From assembly GCF_006715045.1 (NCBI RefSeq), contig NZ_VFML01000001.1:3440501-3504500 (forward strand): a stretch of 64,000 nt of DNA. Reading direction: 5' to 3'. The number at the start of each line of letters is the position of its first letter. Positions within the stretch are counted from its first letter, which is position 1. Below the pieces are notes generated by a model, which worked only from the letters and a program-made list of their open reading frames with translations, made no database searches and had not been told where the DNA came from. Source of the stretch: Amycolatopsis cihanbeyliensis. Its GTDB lineage: Bacteria > Actinomycetota > Actinomycetes > Mycobacteriales > Pseudonocardiaceae. This document shows, piece by piece, positions 29,026-38,127 of the stretch. The position numbers and the translations under genes were made by a program.

Positions 29026-29901
29026 ATGGCGACTGTTGCGGAGTGGATCGAGGGGGCCCGGCCGCGGACGCTGCCGAACGCGGTGGCACCGGTGCTGGCC
29101 GGGGTCGGGGTGGCGATCCAGCTCGGCGCCTTCGGCTGGTGGCAGTCGCTGCTCGCGCTGGGGGTCGCGCTGAGCCTGATCGTCGGGGTGAACTTCGCCA
29201 ACGACTACTCCGACGGCGTCCGCGGTACCGACGCCGAGCGGGTGGGTCCGCTGCGCCTGGTCGGATCGGGGGCCGCCGCGCCGCGGACCGTGCTGGCGGC
29301 GGCGCTGGTCGCGCTGGGCACCGGCGGCGTGCTCGGCCTGGTGCTGGTCGCCACGACCGGGCACTGGTGGCTGCTCGCCTTCGGCGCGCTCTGCCTGGCC
29401 GGGGCCTGGTTCTACACCGGTGGCAGGCGCCCGTACGGCTACGCAGGGCTCGGCGAGATCGCCGTGTTCTGCTTCTTCGGCCTGGCCGCCGTACTGGGCA
29501 CGGTCTACGTCCAGGCCGGCGAGGTCGGCTGGACGGCGCTGGGCTGCGCCGTGGCGATCGGCTGCCTTTCCACCGCCGTACTGACCGCGAACAACCTCCG
29601 GGACATCCCGACCGACCTCGCGGCAGGCAAGCGCACCCTGGCCGTGCGGCTCGGCGACACCGGCACCCGGCGGCTGTACCTGGTGCTGGCCGTGGTCCCG
29701 TTCGCGATCACCATCGCGCTCGGGGTGGCGCACCCGCTCGCACTGCTCGGCCTGCCCGCCGCCGCCCTGCTGGTCAAGCCGCTGCGCGTGATACTGGGCG
29801 GGAGCACCGGACCGGCGCTGATCCCGGTGCTGCGGGACACCGGCTTCGCCATGCTGGCGCTGGCCGTGTTGCTGGGCGCGGGGCTGGCACTGAGCGGGTG
29901 A
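29026..29901 (+). CDS. menA: 1,4-dihydroxy-2-naphthoate polyprenyltransferase
   Basis: UbiA-superfamily membrane prenyltransferase, 291 residues, that attaches the polyprenyl tail and releases CO2. The first Asp-rich motif is NFANDYSDGVRGTD (about 64-77) and the second is NNLRDIPTDLAAGKRTLAVR (near 190-209); both are needed to bind Mg-diphosphate. About eight hydrophobic helices are seen. ATG at 29026, 42 nt after the secreted protein gene. It converges on the next gene with a 3-nt gap. Confidence 0.95.
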   Translation: MATVAEWIEGARPRTLPNAVAPVLAGVGVAIQLGAFGWWQSLLALGVALSLIVGVNFANDYSDGVRGTDAERVGPLRLVGSGAAAPRTVLAAALVALGTGGVLGLVLVATTGHWWLLAFGALCLAGAWFYTGGRRPYGYAGLGEIAVFCFFGLAAVLGTVYVQAGEVGWTALGCAVAIGCLSTAVLTANNLRDIPTDLAAGKRTLAVRLGDTGTRRLYLVLAVVPFAITIALGVAHPLALLGLPAAALLVKPLRVILGGSTGPALIPVLRDTGFAMLALAVLLGAGLALSG

Positions 29902-29904
29902 CCC

Positions 29905-30987
29905 CTACGGCTCGGGCAGCCACCGCCCGGTGTCCAGGAAACGCTCGACGACCGCGCGGTGCGGGGCGAGGTCCAGACTCTGCGCGGCCACCCAGGCGTC
30001 GTCGTAGTAGGTGTGGGTGTACCGGTCGCCGCTGTCACAGAGCAGGGTGACCACGCTGCCGGTCCGCCCCTCGGCCAGCATCCGCGCGATCAGCTGGAAC
30101 GCGCCGTACAGGTTCGTCCCGGTGGAGCCGCCCGCCCAGTGCCCGGTGCGCTCGCGCAGCACCCTGATCGCGGCCAGCGAACCCGCGTCGGGCACCTGGA
30201 ACATCTCGTCGATCACCCAGGGCACGAAGGAGGGCTCGACCCGGGGGCGGCCGATCCCCTCGATCCGGGAGGGCATGCCGGTGCAGTAGTCCATCGCCCC
30301 GGTCTCCCACGCCCCGTAGAACGAGGAGTTCTCCGGATCGACCACGGCGATCTTGGTGGTGTGCCGCCGGTACCGCACGTACCGGCCGAAGGTGGCGCTG
30401 GTACCGCCGGTACCCGCGCCGACCACGATCCAGGACGGCACCGGGTGTCGCTCGGAACGCAGCTGGGCGAACACCGACTCGGCGATGTTGTTGTTGCCCC
30501 GCCAGTCGGTGGCCCGCTCCGCGTAGGTGAACTGGTCGAGGTAGTGCCCGTTGCACTCGCTGGCGAGCCGCTCGGCCTCGGTGTAGATCTCCGGCGGCCG
30601 GTCCACGAAATGGCAGCGCCCGCCGTAGAACTCGATCAGCGCCACCTTCTCCTTGCTGGTGCTGCGCGGCACCACGGTGACGAACTCCAGCCCGAGCATC
30701 CGCGCGAAGTAGGCCTCGGAGACCGCGGTCGAACCGCTGGAGGCCTCGATCAGCACGGTCTCCGGCCCGATCTGCCCGTTCACCAGCCCGTACAGCAGCA
30801 GCGACCGGGCCAGCCGGTGCTTCAGCGAGCCGGTGGGGTGCACCGACTCGTCCTTGAGGTAGAGGTCGATCCCCCATTCCCGGGGCAGCGGGAAGACATG
30901 CAGGTGGGTGTCGGCACTGCGGTTGGCGTCGGCCTCGATGATCCGGACGGCCTCGCGTACCCAGGCCCGGCTGTGCGAAGCGCTCAT
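29905..30987 (-). CDS. PLP-dependent cysteine synthase-family protein, Cds1-like
   Basis: Fold-type II PLP enzyme of 360 residues. The Schiff-base lysine lies in [20 protein letters not shown] (about 46-65), followed by the substrate loop [19 protein letters not shown], the phosphate loop [14 protein letters not shown] and a C-terminal [12 protein letters not shown]. The pattern recalls M. tuberculosis Cds1, a cysteine desulfhydrase that yields sulfide, pyruvate and ammonia. O-acetylserine sulfhydrylase activity is the main alternative. It overlaps the DUF4229 gene by 4 nt, downstream of an Lrp regulator that could respond to an amino acid. Confidence 0.8.
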   Translation of the reverse strand: MSASHSRAWVREAVRIIEADANRSADTHLHVFPLPREWGIDLYLKDESVHPTGSLKHRLARSLLLYGLVNGQIGPETVLIEASSGSTAVSEAYFARMLGLEFVTVVPRSTSKEKVALIEFYGGRCHFVDRPPEIYTEAERLASECNGHYLDQFTYAERATDWRGNNNIAESVFAQLRSERHPVPSWIVVGAGTGGTSATFGRYVRYRRHTTKIAVVDPENSSFYGAWETGAMDYCTGMPSRIEGIGRPRVEPSFVPWVIDEMFQVPDAGSLAAIRVLRERTGHWAGGSTGTNLYGAFQLIARMLAEGRTGSVVTLLCDSGDRYTHTYYDDAWVAAQSLDLAPHRAVVERFLDTGRWLPEP

Positions 30988-31364
30988 CGACCCTCGGCAT
31001 CGGGGCCGTCGGAACCCGCCTCGTCCCGCCGGGGGTCCTCGTCCTCGGGCGGGTCCTCGCCGCGCAGCTGCGCCCGCAGCCGGGCCCGCTCCCGAGCCCT
31101 GCGCTCGTTGCGCGCGGCCAGCCCGGCGGTGACCCGCGCGTTCAGTCCGCGCAACAGCAGCATGCCGATCGGCAGCCCGGTGACCAGACCGACCAGCACC
31201 GCCACCAGCAGTGGCACGCCGAGCAGGGCGAGGATCGCCGCGACCGCGCCGACCAGCGCGAACCGCGCCACCAGGTACAGGGTCAGGTCCCGGGCGAGTT
31301 GCCCGCTCGGCTCCTGCCGCTCCTCCCGCGTGTCGTCCACGGGTGCGAGGTTACGCGCCGCCAT
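30984..31364 (-). CDS. DUF4229-type membrane protein
   Basis: A 126-residue protein with two transmembrane helices (about 27-48 and 52-73) and a strongly charged cytoplasmic tail ([20 protein letters not shown]) that is probably helical. The pattern and length agree with DUF4229. It overlaps the Lrp gene by 14 nt and the Cds1-like gene by 4 nt, so the three are probably one transcript. Function unknown. Confidence 0.75.
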   Translation of the reverse strand: MAARNLAPVDDTREERQEPSGQLARDLTLYLVARFALVGAVAAILALLGVPLLVAVLVGLVTGLPIGMLLLRGLNARVTAGLAARNERRARERARLRAQLRGEDPPEDEDPRRDEAGSDGPDAEGR

Positions 31365-31833
31365 CGCCCGCTTCGGTGCCCCGGTCCAGCCCGGTGTTGT
31401 TCGGCCTGCCCTCGAACCGGGTGGACAGCACCACGGTGGTCTGCGTGCGAGCCACGCCGTCGATCCGGCGCAGCCTGCCCAGCGTGTGCTCCAGCTCGTC
31501 CACGGTGGGCACCCGCACCTTCACCACGAACGCCTCGTCGCCGGCCACCGCGTAGCAGCTCTCCACCTCCTCCAGGCTGCCGAGCGCCTCGGCCACGTCC
31601 TCGTCCGCGGCGGTGTCGGTGGGCTGGATGCCGACCAGCGCGGTCACCCCGAGGCCGACGGTTCTCGGGTCGACCACCGCGTGGTACCCGGTGATCACGC
31701 CGGCCGCCTCGAGCTTGCCGACCCGCTCGTGCACCGAGGAGGCGGACAGGCCGACGAGGCGGCCGAGCTCGGCATAGGTCGCCCTGCCGTTCTGCCGCAG
31801 CTCGGCGATGATCTTGCGATCGAGCTGGTCCAC
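31351..31833 (-). CDS. Lrp/AsnC-family transcriptional regulator
   Basis: A 160-residue feast/famine regulator. The N-terminal winged helix-turn-helix covers about 1-55 (MDQLDRKIIAELRQNGRATY, then LVGLSASSVHERVGKLEAAG), and the C-terminal RAM ligand-binding domain spans about 65-145 (YAVAGDEAFVVKVRVPTVDE). It is the first gene of a three-gene unit with DUF4229 and the Cds1-like enzyme, and diverges from bldC. An amino-acid ligand such as cysteine is a guess from its neighbour. Confidence 0.9.
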   Translation of the reverse strand: MDQLDRKIIAELRQNGRATYAELGRLVGLSASSVHERVGKLEAAGVITGYHAVVDPRTVGLGVTALVGIQPTDTAADEDVAEALGSLEEVESCYAVAGDEAFVVKVRVPTVDELEHTLGRLRRIDGVARTQTTVVLSTRFEGRPNNTGLDRGTEAGDGGA

Positions 31834-31992
31834 ACCCTCAGCTTAACGGCAGCTTTCAGCCGGTTGGCCGCCCGCCAACGGAGCCCGATTTGTCCCTTAC
31901 TACCTCTTTACTCTTCGACAACCGTTCGAGTACCCGAAGGTGTGGATGCCACGATTGCCACGTCAGCGATCTGGATCCGAAGGAGGCGGAAA

Positions 31993-32205
31993 GTGACCGC
32001 AACCGTGGGAGGACGGCTGCTCACACCCGGTGAAGTCGCCGCATTGTTCCGGGTCGACCCGAAAACCGTGACCCGCTGGGCCACGGCGGGCCGAATCGGC
32101 TCCATCCGCACCCCCGGCGGGCACCGCCGGTTCCGGGAAGCCGAGGTGAACGAGCTGCTCGCCGAGCTCACCACCGACGCGGGCGAGCCGGCCCAGCAAC
32201 TGTAA
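31993..32205 (+). CDS. bldC: BldC-family developmental regulator
   Basis: A 70-residue MerR-like DNA-binding protein. The core LLTPGEVAALFRVDPKTVTR then WATAGRIGSIRTPGGHRRFR closely follows Streptomyces BldC, which binds tandem direct repeats and controls entry into sporulation. The GTG at 31993 has a near-ideal AAGGAGG ribosome site 7 nt upstream. It diverges from the Lrp gene; the 159-bp gap must hold both promoters, but I see no clear -10/-35 pair. Confidence 0.92.
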   Translation: MTATVGGRLLTPGEVAALFRVDPKTVTRWATAGRIGSIRTPGGHRRFREAEVNELLAELTTDAGEPAQQL

Positions 32206-32323
32206 GGCGGCCGACGCCGCTGCGTTGTGACAGGCTTGGCGACACCCGGCACCCATGAAACCGACAAAAAGGTTAACCTCGGGGTGCAGGGGGACGCAGC
32301 GGACAGGTTGGAAGGGAGCGAGC

Positions 32324-32530
32324 ATGTTGTACTTGCTCGCGATAGTCGGGACGGTCACCGTCGCCATACTGTTGTGGAAGGCGTTCGGTTCGGAACGTGT
32401 TGGCGTGCCCTCGCGGCCGACACGGCCCATCCGGCAGGCTCCGGTCGCTCCCGACGACGACCCTGACTTCCTCCGCAAGTTGGCCGAGGAGCAGCGTCGC
32501 AAGCCGCGGGACGACGAGAACAACAGCTAG
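32324..32530 (+). CDS. Small single-pass membrane protein
   Basis: A 68-residue protein with one N-terminal helix (MLYLLAIVGTVTVAILLWKA) and a polar tail ending in DDDPDFLRKLAEEQRRKPRD. ATG at 32324 has GAAGGGAG upstream; an ATG at 32255 would add 23 residues without a good ribosome site. Its stop TAG (32528-32530) overlaps the stop of the convergent ParA-like gene in a shared CTAG. No function is known to me. Confidence 0.75.
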   Translation: MLYLLAIVGTVTVAILLWKAFGSERVGVPSRPTRPIRQAPVAPDDDPDFLRKLAEEQRRKPRDDENNS

Positions 32531-33789
32531 ACCTGCTGGCGTCCGTGGCGGTCGTTCGGAAAGGCGTCCGCCACGGTCGCGGCGAGTTCGAGCAACGCGA
32601 GCCGGGTGCCGGACTGCAACCGGTCCAGCTCGATCTCCGCGCCCTCCTCGAGATGCGGGTCGAACGGGATCTTGCACACCCCGCGGGTACGCGCCCCGAA
32701 GTGCGCGGACAGCTTGTCCAGGTCGACCGACCCGCCCTTCGGCCGCACCGAGTTGATCACCGCGACCGAACGTTTGACCAGGTCACCGTAGCCGTGCGCA
32801 TCCAGCCAGTCGAGCGTCGCCGAGGCGCTACGGGCCCCGTCCACCGAGCCGGAGGACACGATCACCAGCGCGTCCGCGACGTCCAGCACACCCTTCATCG
32901 CCGAGTGCATCAGCCCGGTCCCGCAGTCGGTGAGCACGATGTTGTAGAAGTGCTCCAGCAGGTTTACCGCACGCCGGTAGTCGTCCTCGGAGAACGCCTC
33001 GGACACCGCGGGGTCCTGCTCGCTGGCGAGGATCTCCAGCCGGCTCGCGCCCTGTGAGGTGTAGGACCGCACATCGCTGTACCGGGTGATCTTGTCCGCG
33101 TCCCGCAGCAGATGCCGCACGGTCGCGGTGGTCTCGATCGGGATCTTCTGGGACAGCGTGCCGCGATCAGGGTTGGCATCCACGGCCACCACCCGGTCGC
33201 CGCGCAGGGAGGCGAAGGTGGAGCCGAGGGTGGTCGTGGTGGTGGTCTTGCCGACGCCGCCCTTGAGGCTCAGCATCGCGATCTTGTAGCAGCCGCGCAG
33301 TGGCTGGTTCACCCGGGAGATCAGCTCCCTGCGCCTGCGGTCGGCGGGGCTCTCCCCCGGATTGATCAGGCCGCCGGTACCCGCGTACACCGCCTTGCGC
33401 CAGCCGGACTGCGGGCGCCGCTTCATCCGCTTCACCAGCTGCGCCGAGGTCAGGTCGTTGCCGCCGGCCAGCGCGTGCCTTCCGGTCGGAACCGGCGGTA
33501 TCTGCTGCCCGGCGGCGCCGGGCTGTTGCTGGTACTGCGGCGGATGCAGCGGGGGCAGGTTCGGGTCGTACTGCGGCTGGTACGGCGGCGGCTGCTGGGG
33601 ACCGGAAGGCGTGGCCTCGGTGTAGTAGTTCGGCGGCGCCGGTGGTGGCGCGGGCGCGGGCTGGGTCGCGCCCGGCGGCGGGGCGGCGGGGTGCGGTGTC
33701 GAGTCGGTGCGCTCCTCGGAGAAGTACCCCTGGTCGCCCTCCGCACCTGCTCCGTGGCCGCGCGCCACCTCCTCGTTGGGTTCGGTCAC
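32527..33789 (-). CDS. ParA/MinD-like ATPase with proline-rich N-terminus
   Basis: Deviant Walker-A ATPase of about 420 residues. The first about 120 residues are Pro/Gln/Tyr-rich and probably disordered. The ATPase begins at IAMLSLKGGVGKTTTTTTLG, with VVAVDANPDRGTLSQ as the switch region and VLTDCGTGLMHSAMKGVLD as Walker B. It resembles Rv0530, which follows the ccs genes in M. tuberculosis as this gene does. GTG 33789 (GGAGGA 9 nt upstream) is preferred to the ATG 61 codons further upstream. Partner and cargo unknown. Confidence 0.85.
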   Translation of the reverse strand: MTEPNEEVARGHGAGAEGDQGYFSEERTDSTPHPAAPPPGATQPAPAPPPAPPNYYTEATPSGPQQPPPYQPQYDPNLPPLHPPQYQQQPGAAGQQIPPVPTGRHALAGGNDLTSAQLVKRMKRRPQSGWRKAVYAGTGGLINPGESPADRRRRELISRVNQPLRGCYKIAMLSLKGGVGKTTTTTTLGSTFASLRGDRVVAVDANPDRGTLSQKIPIETTATVRHLLRDADKITRYSDVRSYTSQGASRLEILASEQDPAVSEAFSEDDYRRAVNLLEHFYNIVLTDCGTGLMHSAMKGVLDVADALVIVSSGSVDGARSASATLDWLDAHGYGDLVKRSVAVINSVRPKGGSVDLDKLSAHFGARTRGVCKIPFDPHLEEGAEIELDRLQSGTRLALLELAATVADAFPNDRHGRQQV

Positions 33790-33968
33790 CGCAGTCGATC
33801 CTCCATCGCTCGGCTGTGTCAAAAAGGCGCGCTGTCTCCGGCCACGGGTGCGCGCCCACGCAGCACCTCGTGCAGGCACCTTCTGCAACAGCTCCTCGTC
33901 CGGCACGGTCGCCGTGCCGCCAGTCGCGACGGTAGTCGCCGTCCCCTCCCCGGTCGAACCGGGCCGGG

Positions 33969-34946
33969 TCATACCCCCGCGTAGGAGTGCAGGCCGGTGG
34001 TCACCAGGTTGATGAAGAACAGGTTGAACACGGTCACCGCGAAGCCGACCACGTTGATCACCGCCGCCCGGGTACCGCGCCAGCCCGCGGTCGCCCGCGA
34101 GTGCAGGTAGGCGGCGTAGACCACCCAGGCCACGAAGGCGACGGTCTCCTTCGGGTCCCAGCCCCAGAACCGGCCCCAGGCCGCCTCGGCCCAGATCGCG
34201 CCACAGAGCACGCCGAAGGTGAACACCGGGAAGGCGAACACCGTGGTGCGGTAGGCGACGCGGTCCAGCACCTCGAGCGCGGGCAGGCGCGGACCGAACC
34301 GCGCGAACCTGGCCGGGTCGTGCTCGTGCCGGGAGCGGACCAGGTACAGCAGGCTGGCGATACCCGGCACCAGGAACACCCCGGAGGAGGCCGCGGCGGC
34401 CGAGACGTGGATGACGAGCCAGTAGGACTGCAGCGCGGGCTGCACCGGCGCCGCCTCGGCGTACAGCATGGTGCCGCCGACGAACATCAGGATCACGACC
34501 GGCAGCAGCACGAAGGCGGAGAGGTGGCGGACCGGGTTCTTCCGCAGCACCACCAGCCAGGTCACCACGGCGATCAGGCAGACCGCCATGATGTACTCGT
34601 ACATGTTTCCCCAGGGCACCCGGCTGGTGGCCAGCCCGCGCAGCACCAGCGCGGTCAGGTGCAGCAGCGCGCCGAGCACGGTGAGCGCGGCGCCCATCCG
34701 GCCGATCCGCGCGATCCGGCCACGCCGGGCCGGCGGGGCCGGGGCGGCGGGCGTGGGTTCGGTTGCCACCGGCGCACCGGCGCCGACCAGCTCCTTCGCC
34801 CGTTCCCTCGTGCGCTGCGCCGCCTGCACCCCCTGGCGCCCGAAGGACTGCTCGACCAGGAAGAAGATCATCGCCAGCAGGTACACGGCCACGGCCGTGG
34901 TGTAGGAGAGGTCGCTGTACTGCGACAACGTCTCGGTGACCGGCAT
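33969..34946 (-). CDS. ccsB: Cytochrome c biogenesis protein CcsB (ResC/CcsA-type)
   Basis: System II heme-handling membrane protein, 325 residues, partner of ResB. The tryptophan-rich heme motif WGRFWGWDPKETVAFVAW lies near residues 255-272, and flanking helices hold histidines (HLTALVLRG, YWLVIHVSAAA) that can bind heme. A polar Ala/Pro loop of about 50 residues follows the first helix. ATG at 34946 overlaps the resB stop by one base (TGATG) and has AGAGGGA upstream. Confidence 0.93.
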   Translation of the reverse strand: MPVTETLSQYSDLSYTTAVAVYLLAMIFFLVEQSFGRQGVQAAQRTRERAKELVGAGAPVATEPTPAAPAPPARRGRIARIGRMGAALTVLGALLHLTALVLRGLATSRVPWGNMYEYIMAVCLIAVVTWLVVLRKNPVRHLSAFVLLPVVILMFVGGTMLYAEAAPVQPALQSYWLVIHVSAAAASSGVFLVPGIASLLYLVRSRHEHDPARFARFGPRLPALEVLDRVAYRTTVFAFPVFTFGVLCGAIWAEAAWGRFWGWDPKETVAFVAWVVYAAYLHSRATAGWRGTRAAVINVVGFAVTVFNLFFINLVTTGLHSYAGV

Positions 34947-36535
34947 CAGCTGTTCCCTCTTTCGGTGCCAGCGATCTCGTCCGCGATCCGGGTGAACTCC
35001 TCGCCGTACCCAGCCTGATCGGTACGGGCGAGCCCGCCGATTTCTACTACAGTATGTCGTTGTCCATCCTCGCCGGTGACAGGGGTCGCTCGCACCCACA
35101 CCCGACGCCGTTTGACCAGCAGCGATGCGCCGAGACCAAGGAACATCGCGATCGCGAAGCCGAGTACCCACAGCTGCGTGGGGTCGTGCGAGACCTGCAG
35201 GGACACCCAGCGTTTCACCCCGTCGAAGCGGACCACGGTGCCGTCGTCAAGGCGGATCTGCTCGCCGGGATCCAGGTTCTCCCGCGCCACCCGCTCCAGC
35301 CTTCCACTGTCCACCATGGACTGGTCGATCTCGAAGATGGACTGGCCGCGGCCGGAGCTCAACCCGAGGTCCCCTCGCATCACGTCCACCGCGGCCCCGG
35401 GATCGGTCAGCTCAGGGCTCGCCGAACTGAGCACGCCGCCATGCATCAGCTTGGTCGGCGCGAACAGGCCGGTGACGGCGAGCTGCCGGTCCCGCCGCTG
35501 CTCCGGATCGGTGATCCCGGGCGGCTCGAACTTGGTCGCCCCCTCGGACAGCAGGGTGGACTGGTCCACCGGGCGCCACTGGATGGCCTGGGATCGCACG
35601 CTGCCGTCCGGGAAGGTCACCGTGAAGATCGGTGCGTACCCGTGGCCGAGCAGGTAGACCCGGTCGCCCGCGGTGCGCAGCGGGTCGTTGACCTCGAGCT
35701 GGTATGGCCGCCAGGTGCCGGTCTCCAGATCATTTCCGGACTGGTACTCGACGGCGGCCCGGTACTGCTCCGGCTGCCCTTTCGAGGTGTACTCCGCGGC
35801 GAAGTCGTTCACCCTGACGCAGAACGGGGTGAGCTCGGTGCCGTCCACCCGCAGCCCGGGGTTGAACGAGTCGTAGTTGTAGATCCCGGCGTTGCAGAAG
35901 GTCTGGCCGTCCGCGTGGACGATGACCTGCCCCTCGTAGAAGTACATCTTGCCCAGCGCGAAGGCCACGATCAGGCCGAGCATGCCGAAGTGGAACAGCA
36001 GGTTGCCGGTCTCCCTGAGATACCCGCGCTCGGCGCTGATGCTGCGTACACCCTCGCCCTCCGCGCGCTCCCGGCTGCGCCAACCACGCAGCCGGGTGTT
36101 CGCCGCGGCCAGCACCTCGTCCACGCTCGCGTCCAGCCGGACCTGCCGGTGGTGCGGCAGCCGGGCCAGGTTGCGCGGGGTGAGCACCGGCTCGGCGCGC
36201 ATCGACCGCAGGTACTCCACGCTGCGCGGGGCGAGGCAGCCCACCAGCGAGACCATCAGCAGCAGGTAGATCGCGGAGAACCAGACGCTGGAGTAGACGT
36301 CGAAGAACTGCAACCGGTCCAGCAGCTCGCCCCACCAGCCGTGTTGCGCGATGTACTCCCGGGTCTTGGGCGCGTTGAGCTGCCGCTGCGGGAGCAGCGC
36401 ACCGGGCATCGCCGCCAGTGCCAGCAGGAACAGCAGGATCAGCGCCGTGCGCATCGAGGTCAGCCCGCGCCAGGTGTTGCGGGCGAAGGCGAGCGCGCGG
36501 CGGGCGCGGGAGTGGGTGGCCGTCGTGGAGGTCAC
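34946..36535 (-). CDS. resB: Cytochrome c biogenesis protein ResB
   Basis: Second core component of system II, 529 residues. The helices at about 28-48 and 80-100, a third near 165-185, a long extracytoplasmic domain and a last helix near 450-470 fit the ResB plan. The start is a GTG at 36535 (VTSTTATHSR) overlapping the ccdA stop as GTGA; the frame is open upstream but only as a shadow of ccdA. With CcsB it delivers heme to apocytochromes outside the membrane. Confidence 0.92.
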   Translation of the reverse strand: MTSTTATHSRARRALAFARNTWRGLTSMRTALILLFLLALAAMPGALLPQRQLNAPKTREYIAQHGWWGELLDRLQFFDVYSSVWFSAIYLLLMVSLVGCLAPRSVEYLRSMRAEPVLTPRNLARLPHHRQVRLDASVDEVLAAANTRLRGWRSRERAEGEGVRSISAERGYLRETGNLLFHFGMLGLIVAFALGKMYFYEGQVIVHADGQTFCNAGIYNYDSFNPGLRVDGTELTPFCVRVNDFAAEYTSKGQPEQYRAAVEYQSGNDLETGTWRPYQLEVNDPLRTAGDRVYLLGHGYAPIFTVTFPDGSVRSQAIQWRPVDQSTLLSEGATKFEPPGITDPEQRRDRQLAVTGLFAPTKLMHGGVLSSASPELTDPGAAVDVMRGDLGLSSGRGQSIFEIDQSMVDSGRLERVARENLDPGEQIRLDDGTVVRFDGVKRWVSLQVSHDPTQLWVLGFAIAMFLGLGASLLVKRRRVWVRATPVTGEDGQRHTVVEIGGLARTDQAGYGEEFTRIADEIAGTERGNS

Positions 36536-37305
36536 AGTGGCAGCTCCGTGTCGGAGATGAAGGCGTCCCGCATCCAGCCGACCAGCTCGCCCCACAGCCC
36601 GGTGACCAGCAGCACGCCCACGACGAACAGCAGTGCCCCGCCGGCGATCTGCACGTACCGGCCGTTGCGGCGGACCCAGCCGGTGGCCCGCACCGCCCAG
36701 CGCGCGCCGAGGGCGATCAGCAGGAACGGCAGGCCGAGGCCGAGGCAGTAGACGAGCACCAGCAGCATCCCGCGGGCGCCGGTCTGACCGCTGGCGGTGG
36801 CCAGCACCAGCACACCGGACAGGGTGGGACCGATGCACGGGGTCCAGCCGAGCCCGAACACGGCGCCAAGCAGCGGGGCGCCCCACAGCCCGCCCCGCGG
36901 CACCTTGTGCAGCCGGGCCTCCTTCTGCAGCGGCCGGATGCGACCGAGGAACACCAGCGCCATCGCGATGGTGACCACCCCACCGAGGCGTTGCAGGAGT
37001 TCCTGGTTGATCAGCAGCGCGTCGGCGAGCCAGATCAGGCTGCCCACCCCGGCGGCGAACACCACGGTGAAGCCGAGCACGAACAGCGCGGCCGCGCCGA
37101 CGACGGCGTACCGGCCCCGCTTGCGCTGCTCCTCCGCGTCCACGGCCGGCGCGTCCGCGCCGACCAGCGCGGCGAGGTAAGCCAGGTAACCGGGGACGAG
37201 CGGGACGACACACGGGGACGCGAAGGAGATCGTGCCCGCCAGCAGGGCCACGCCGGCCGCGAGCAGCAGCGGCCCTGAGGTCGCCAGCTCGGTCACGGGG
37301 TCCAC
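36532..37305 (-). CDS. ccdA: Cytochrome c biogenesis protein CcdA (thiol-disulfide electron carrier)
   Basis: Six-helix membrane protein of 257 residues that moves reducing power from cytoplasmic thioredoxin to extracytoplasmic thiol proteins. The two reactive cysteines are in SFASPCVVPLVPGYLAYL and GLGWTPCIGPTLSGVL. The GTG at 37305 gives the normal length; a second GTG at 37296 is possible and neither has a strong ribosome site. The frame is open upstream into a repeat-rich gap but that part is not conserved protein. Confidence 0.92.
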   Translation of the reverse strand: MDPVTELATSGPLLLAAGVALLAGTISFASPCVVPLVPGYLAYLAALVGADAPAVDAEEQRKRGRYAVVGAAALFVLGFTVVFAAGVGSLIWLADALLINQELLQRLGGVVTIAMALVFLGRIRPLQKEARLHKVPRGGLWGAPLLGAVFGLGWTPCIGPTLSGVLVLATASGQTGARGMLLVLVYCLGLGLPFLLIALGARWAVRATGWVRRNGRYVQIAGGALLFVVGVLLVTGLWGELVGWMRDAFISDTELPL

Positions 37306-37350
37306 TCGATCAGGGTAAGGAGTGAACTCCGGGTGAGGCCGCCGGGCCCG

Positions 37351-37509
37351 GAGGGTTATGCACAATCCAGGCGACGAGGGCCGCCCGAAGCTTGCGGGGA
37401 AGGGCCCCCGCTGCGGCATGCTTTTCCGCCGCAGTAGGGGTGGCTCGTGGGGCCTGGATACGAGGTGAGCGACGAACGGCAGCCGCACGTCCAGCTGTGC
37501 ATAACCCTC
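37351..37509. repeat. 159-bp nested inverted-repeat element
   Basis: Outer arms GAGGGTTATGCACA (37351-37364) and TGTGCATAACCCTC (37496-37509) are a perfect 14-bp inverted repeat. Inside are a second pair, ATCCAGGC (37365-37372) with GCCTGGAT (37452-37459), and an inner hairpin CTGCGGC/GCCGCAG (37411-37417, 37428-37434) that extends through a CCCC/GGGG helix. It fills the gap between the TlpA-like gene and ccdA. It could be a miniature transposable element or a structured RNA; only a search for other copies would tell. Confidence 0.7.
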
Positions 37510-37545
37510 TTTCGCATAAATCTCCTGTCCCCGGTGGGTGCCCGG

Positions 37546-38127
37546 TCACTCCGCCGCCAGCCTGCGTACCACCGGCAGCAGGTCCTCGGCCAGCAGCGCG
37601 CGCAGGAAGACCGCGGCCACCCGCTGCCGCTTGTCCACCACGATGGTGGAGGGCACAGCGTTACGTGGGTAGCCACGCAGGGCCAGCATCGAACGCCCGG
37701 ACTCGTCGTAGATCGAGGGGTAGGTGAGGCCCCGGTTGCGCATGAAGTCCTGCGGGGCGGCGCGGTCGGTCTCCCGTACGTCCAGGCCGAGCACCTGCAC
37801 GCCCTCGTCCCTCGTCTGCTCGTACAACTTCTGCATCTCCGGTGCCTCGGCGCGGCAGGGGTCGCACCACTGCCCCCAGATGTTCAGCACGACCACCTTG
37901 CCCGCGTAGTCGGCGACCGAGATCTGCTCACCGGGCTGGAACAGGTCCTCCCCGGTGAGCTCGGGGATCCGCTGCCGGTCGGCGTCCTCGTAGAAGATGT
38001 CCACCTCGCCGCCCGGCGAGACGAACTCGAAGTCGCCGCCCTGGGTGACCGCGTCCTCCCCGGTGCTGCAGGCGGCGAGGGCCGCGACGCAGAGCAGGCA
38101 GGCGAGCAGTGTCCGCAACCGTCTCAT
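37546..38127 (-). CDS. TlpA/ResA-like thiol-disulfide lipoprotein
   Basis: Membrane-anchored thioredoxin-fold protein of 193 residues. The lipoprotein signal ends in the lipobox LAAC (Cys20). The redox motif is in VLNIWGQWCDPCRAEAPEM (CDPC, near residue 87), and the cis-proline region is NAVPSTIVVD. It should receive electrons from CcdA and keep apocytochrome heme-binding cysteines reduced. ATG at 38127 overlaps the phosphatase stop (ATGA). Confidence 0.9.
   Translation of the reverse strand: MRRLRTLLACLLCVAALAACSTGEDAVTQGGDFEFVSPGGEVDIFYEDADRQRIPELTGEDLFQPGEQISVADYAGKVVVLNIWGQWCDPCRAEAPEMQKLYEQTRDEGVQVLGLDVRETDRAAPQDFMRNRGLTYPSIYDESGRSMLALRGYPRNAVPSTIVVDKRQRVAAVFLRALLAEDLLPVVRRLAAE

Noticed and set aside
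37351..37509. Chromosomal replication origin or DnaA-box cluster
   Set aside because: Only two relaxed boxes, both part of one inverted repeat, with no dnaA, dnaN or A+T-rich unwinding region nearby.
37356..37676. Open frame through the nested inverted-repeat element
   Set aside because: It overlaps the TlpA-like gene in another frame and its composition follows the repeat; no family or ribosome site supports it.
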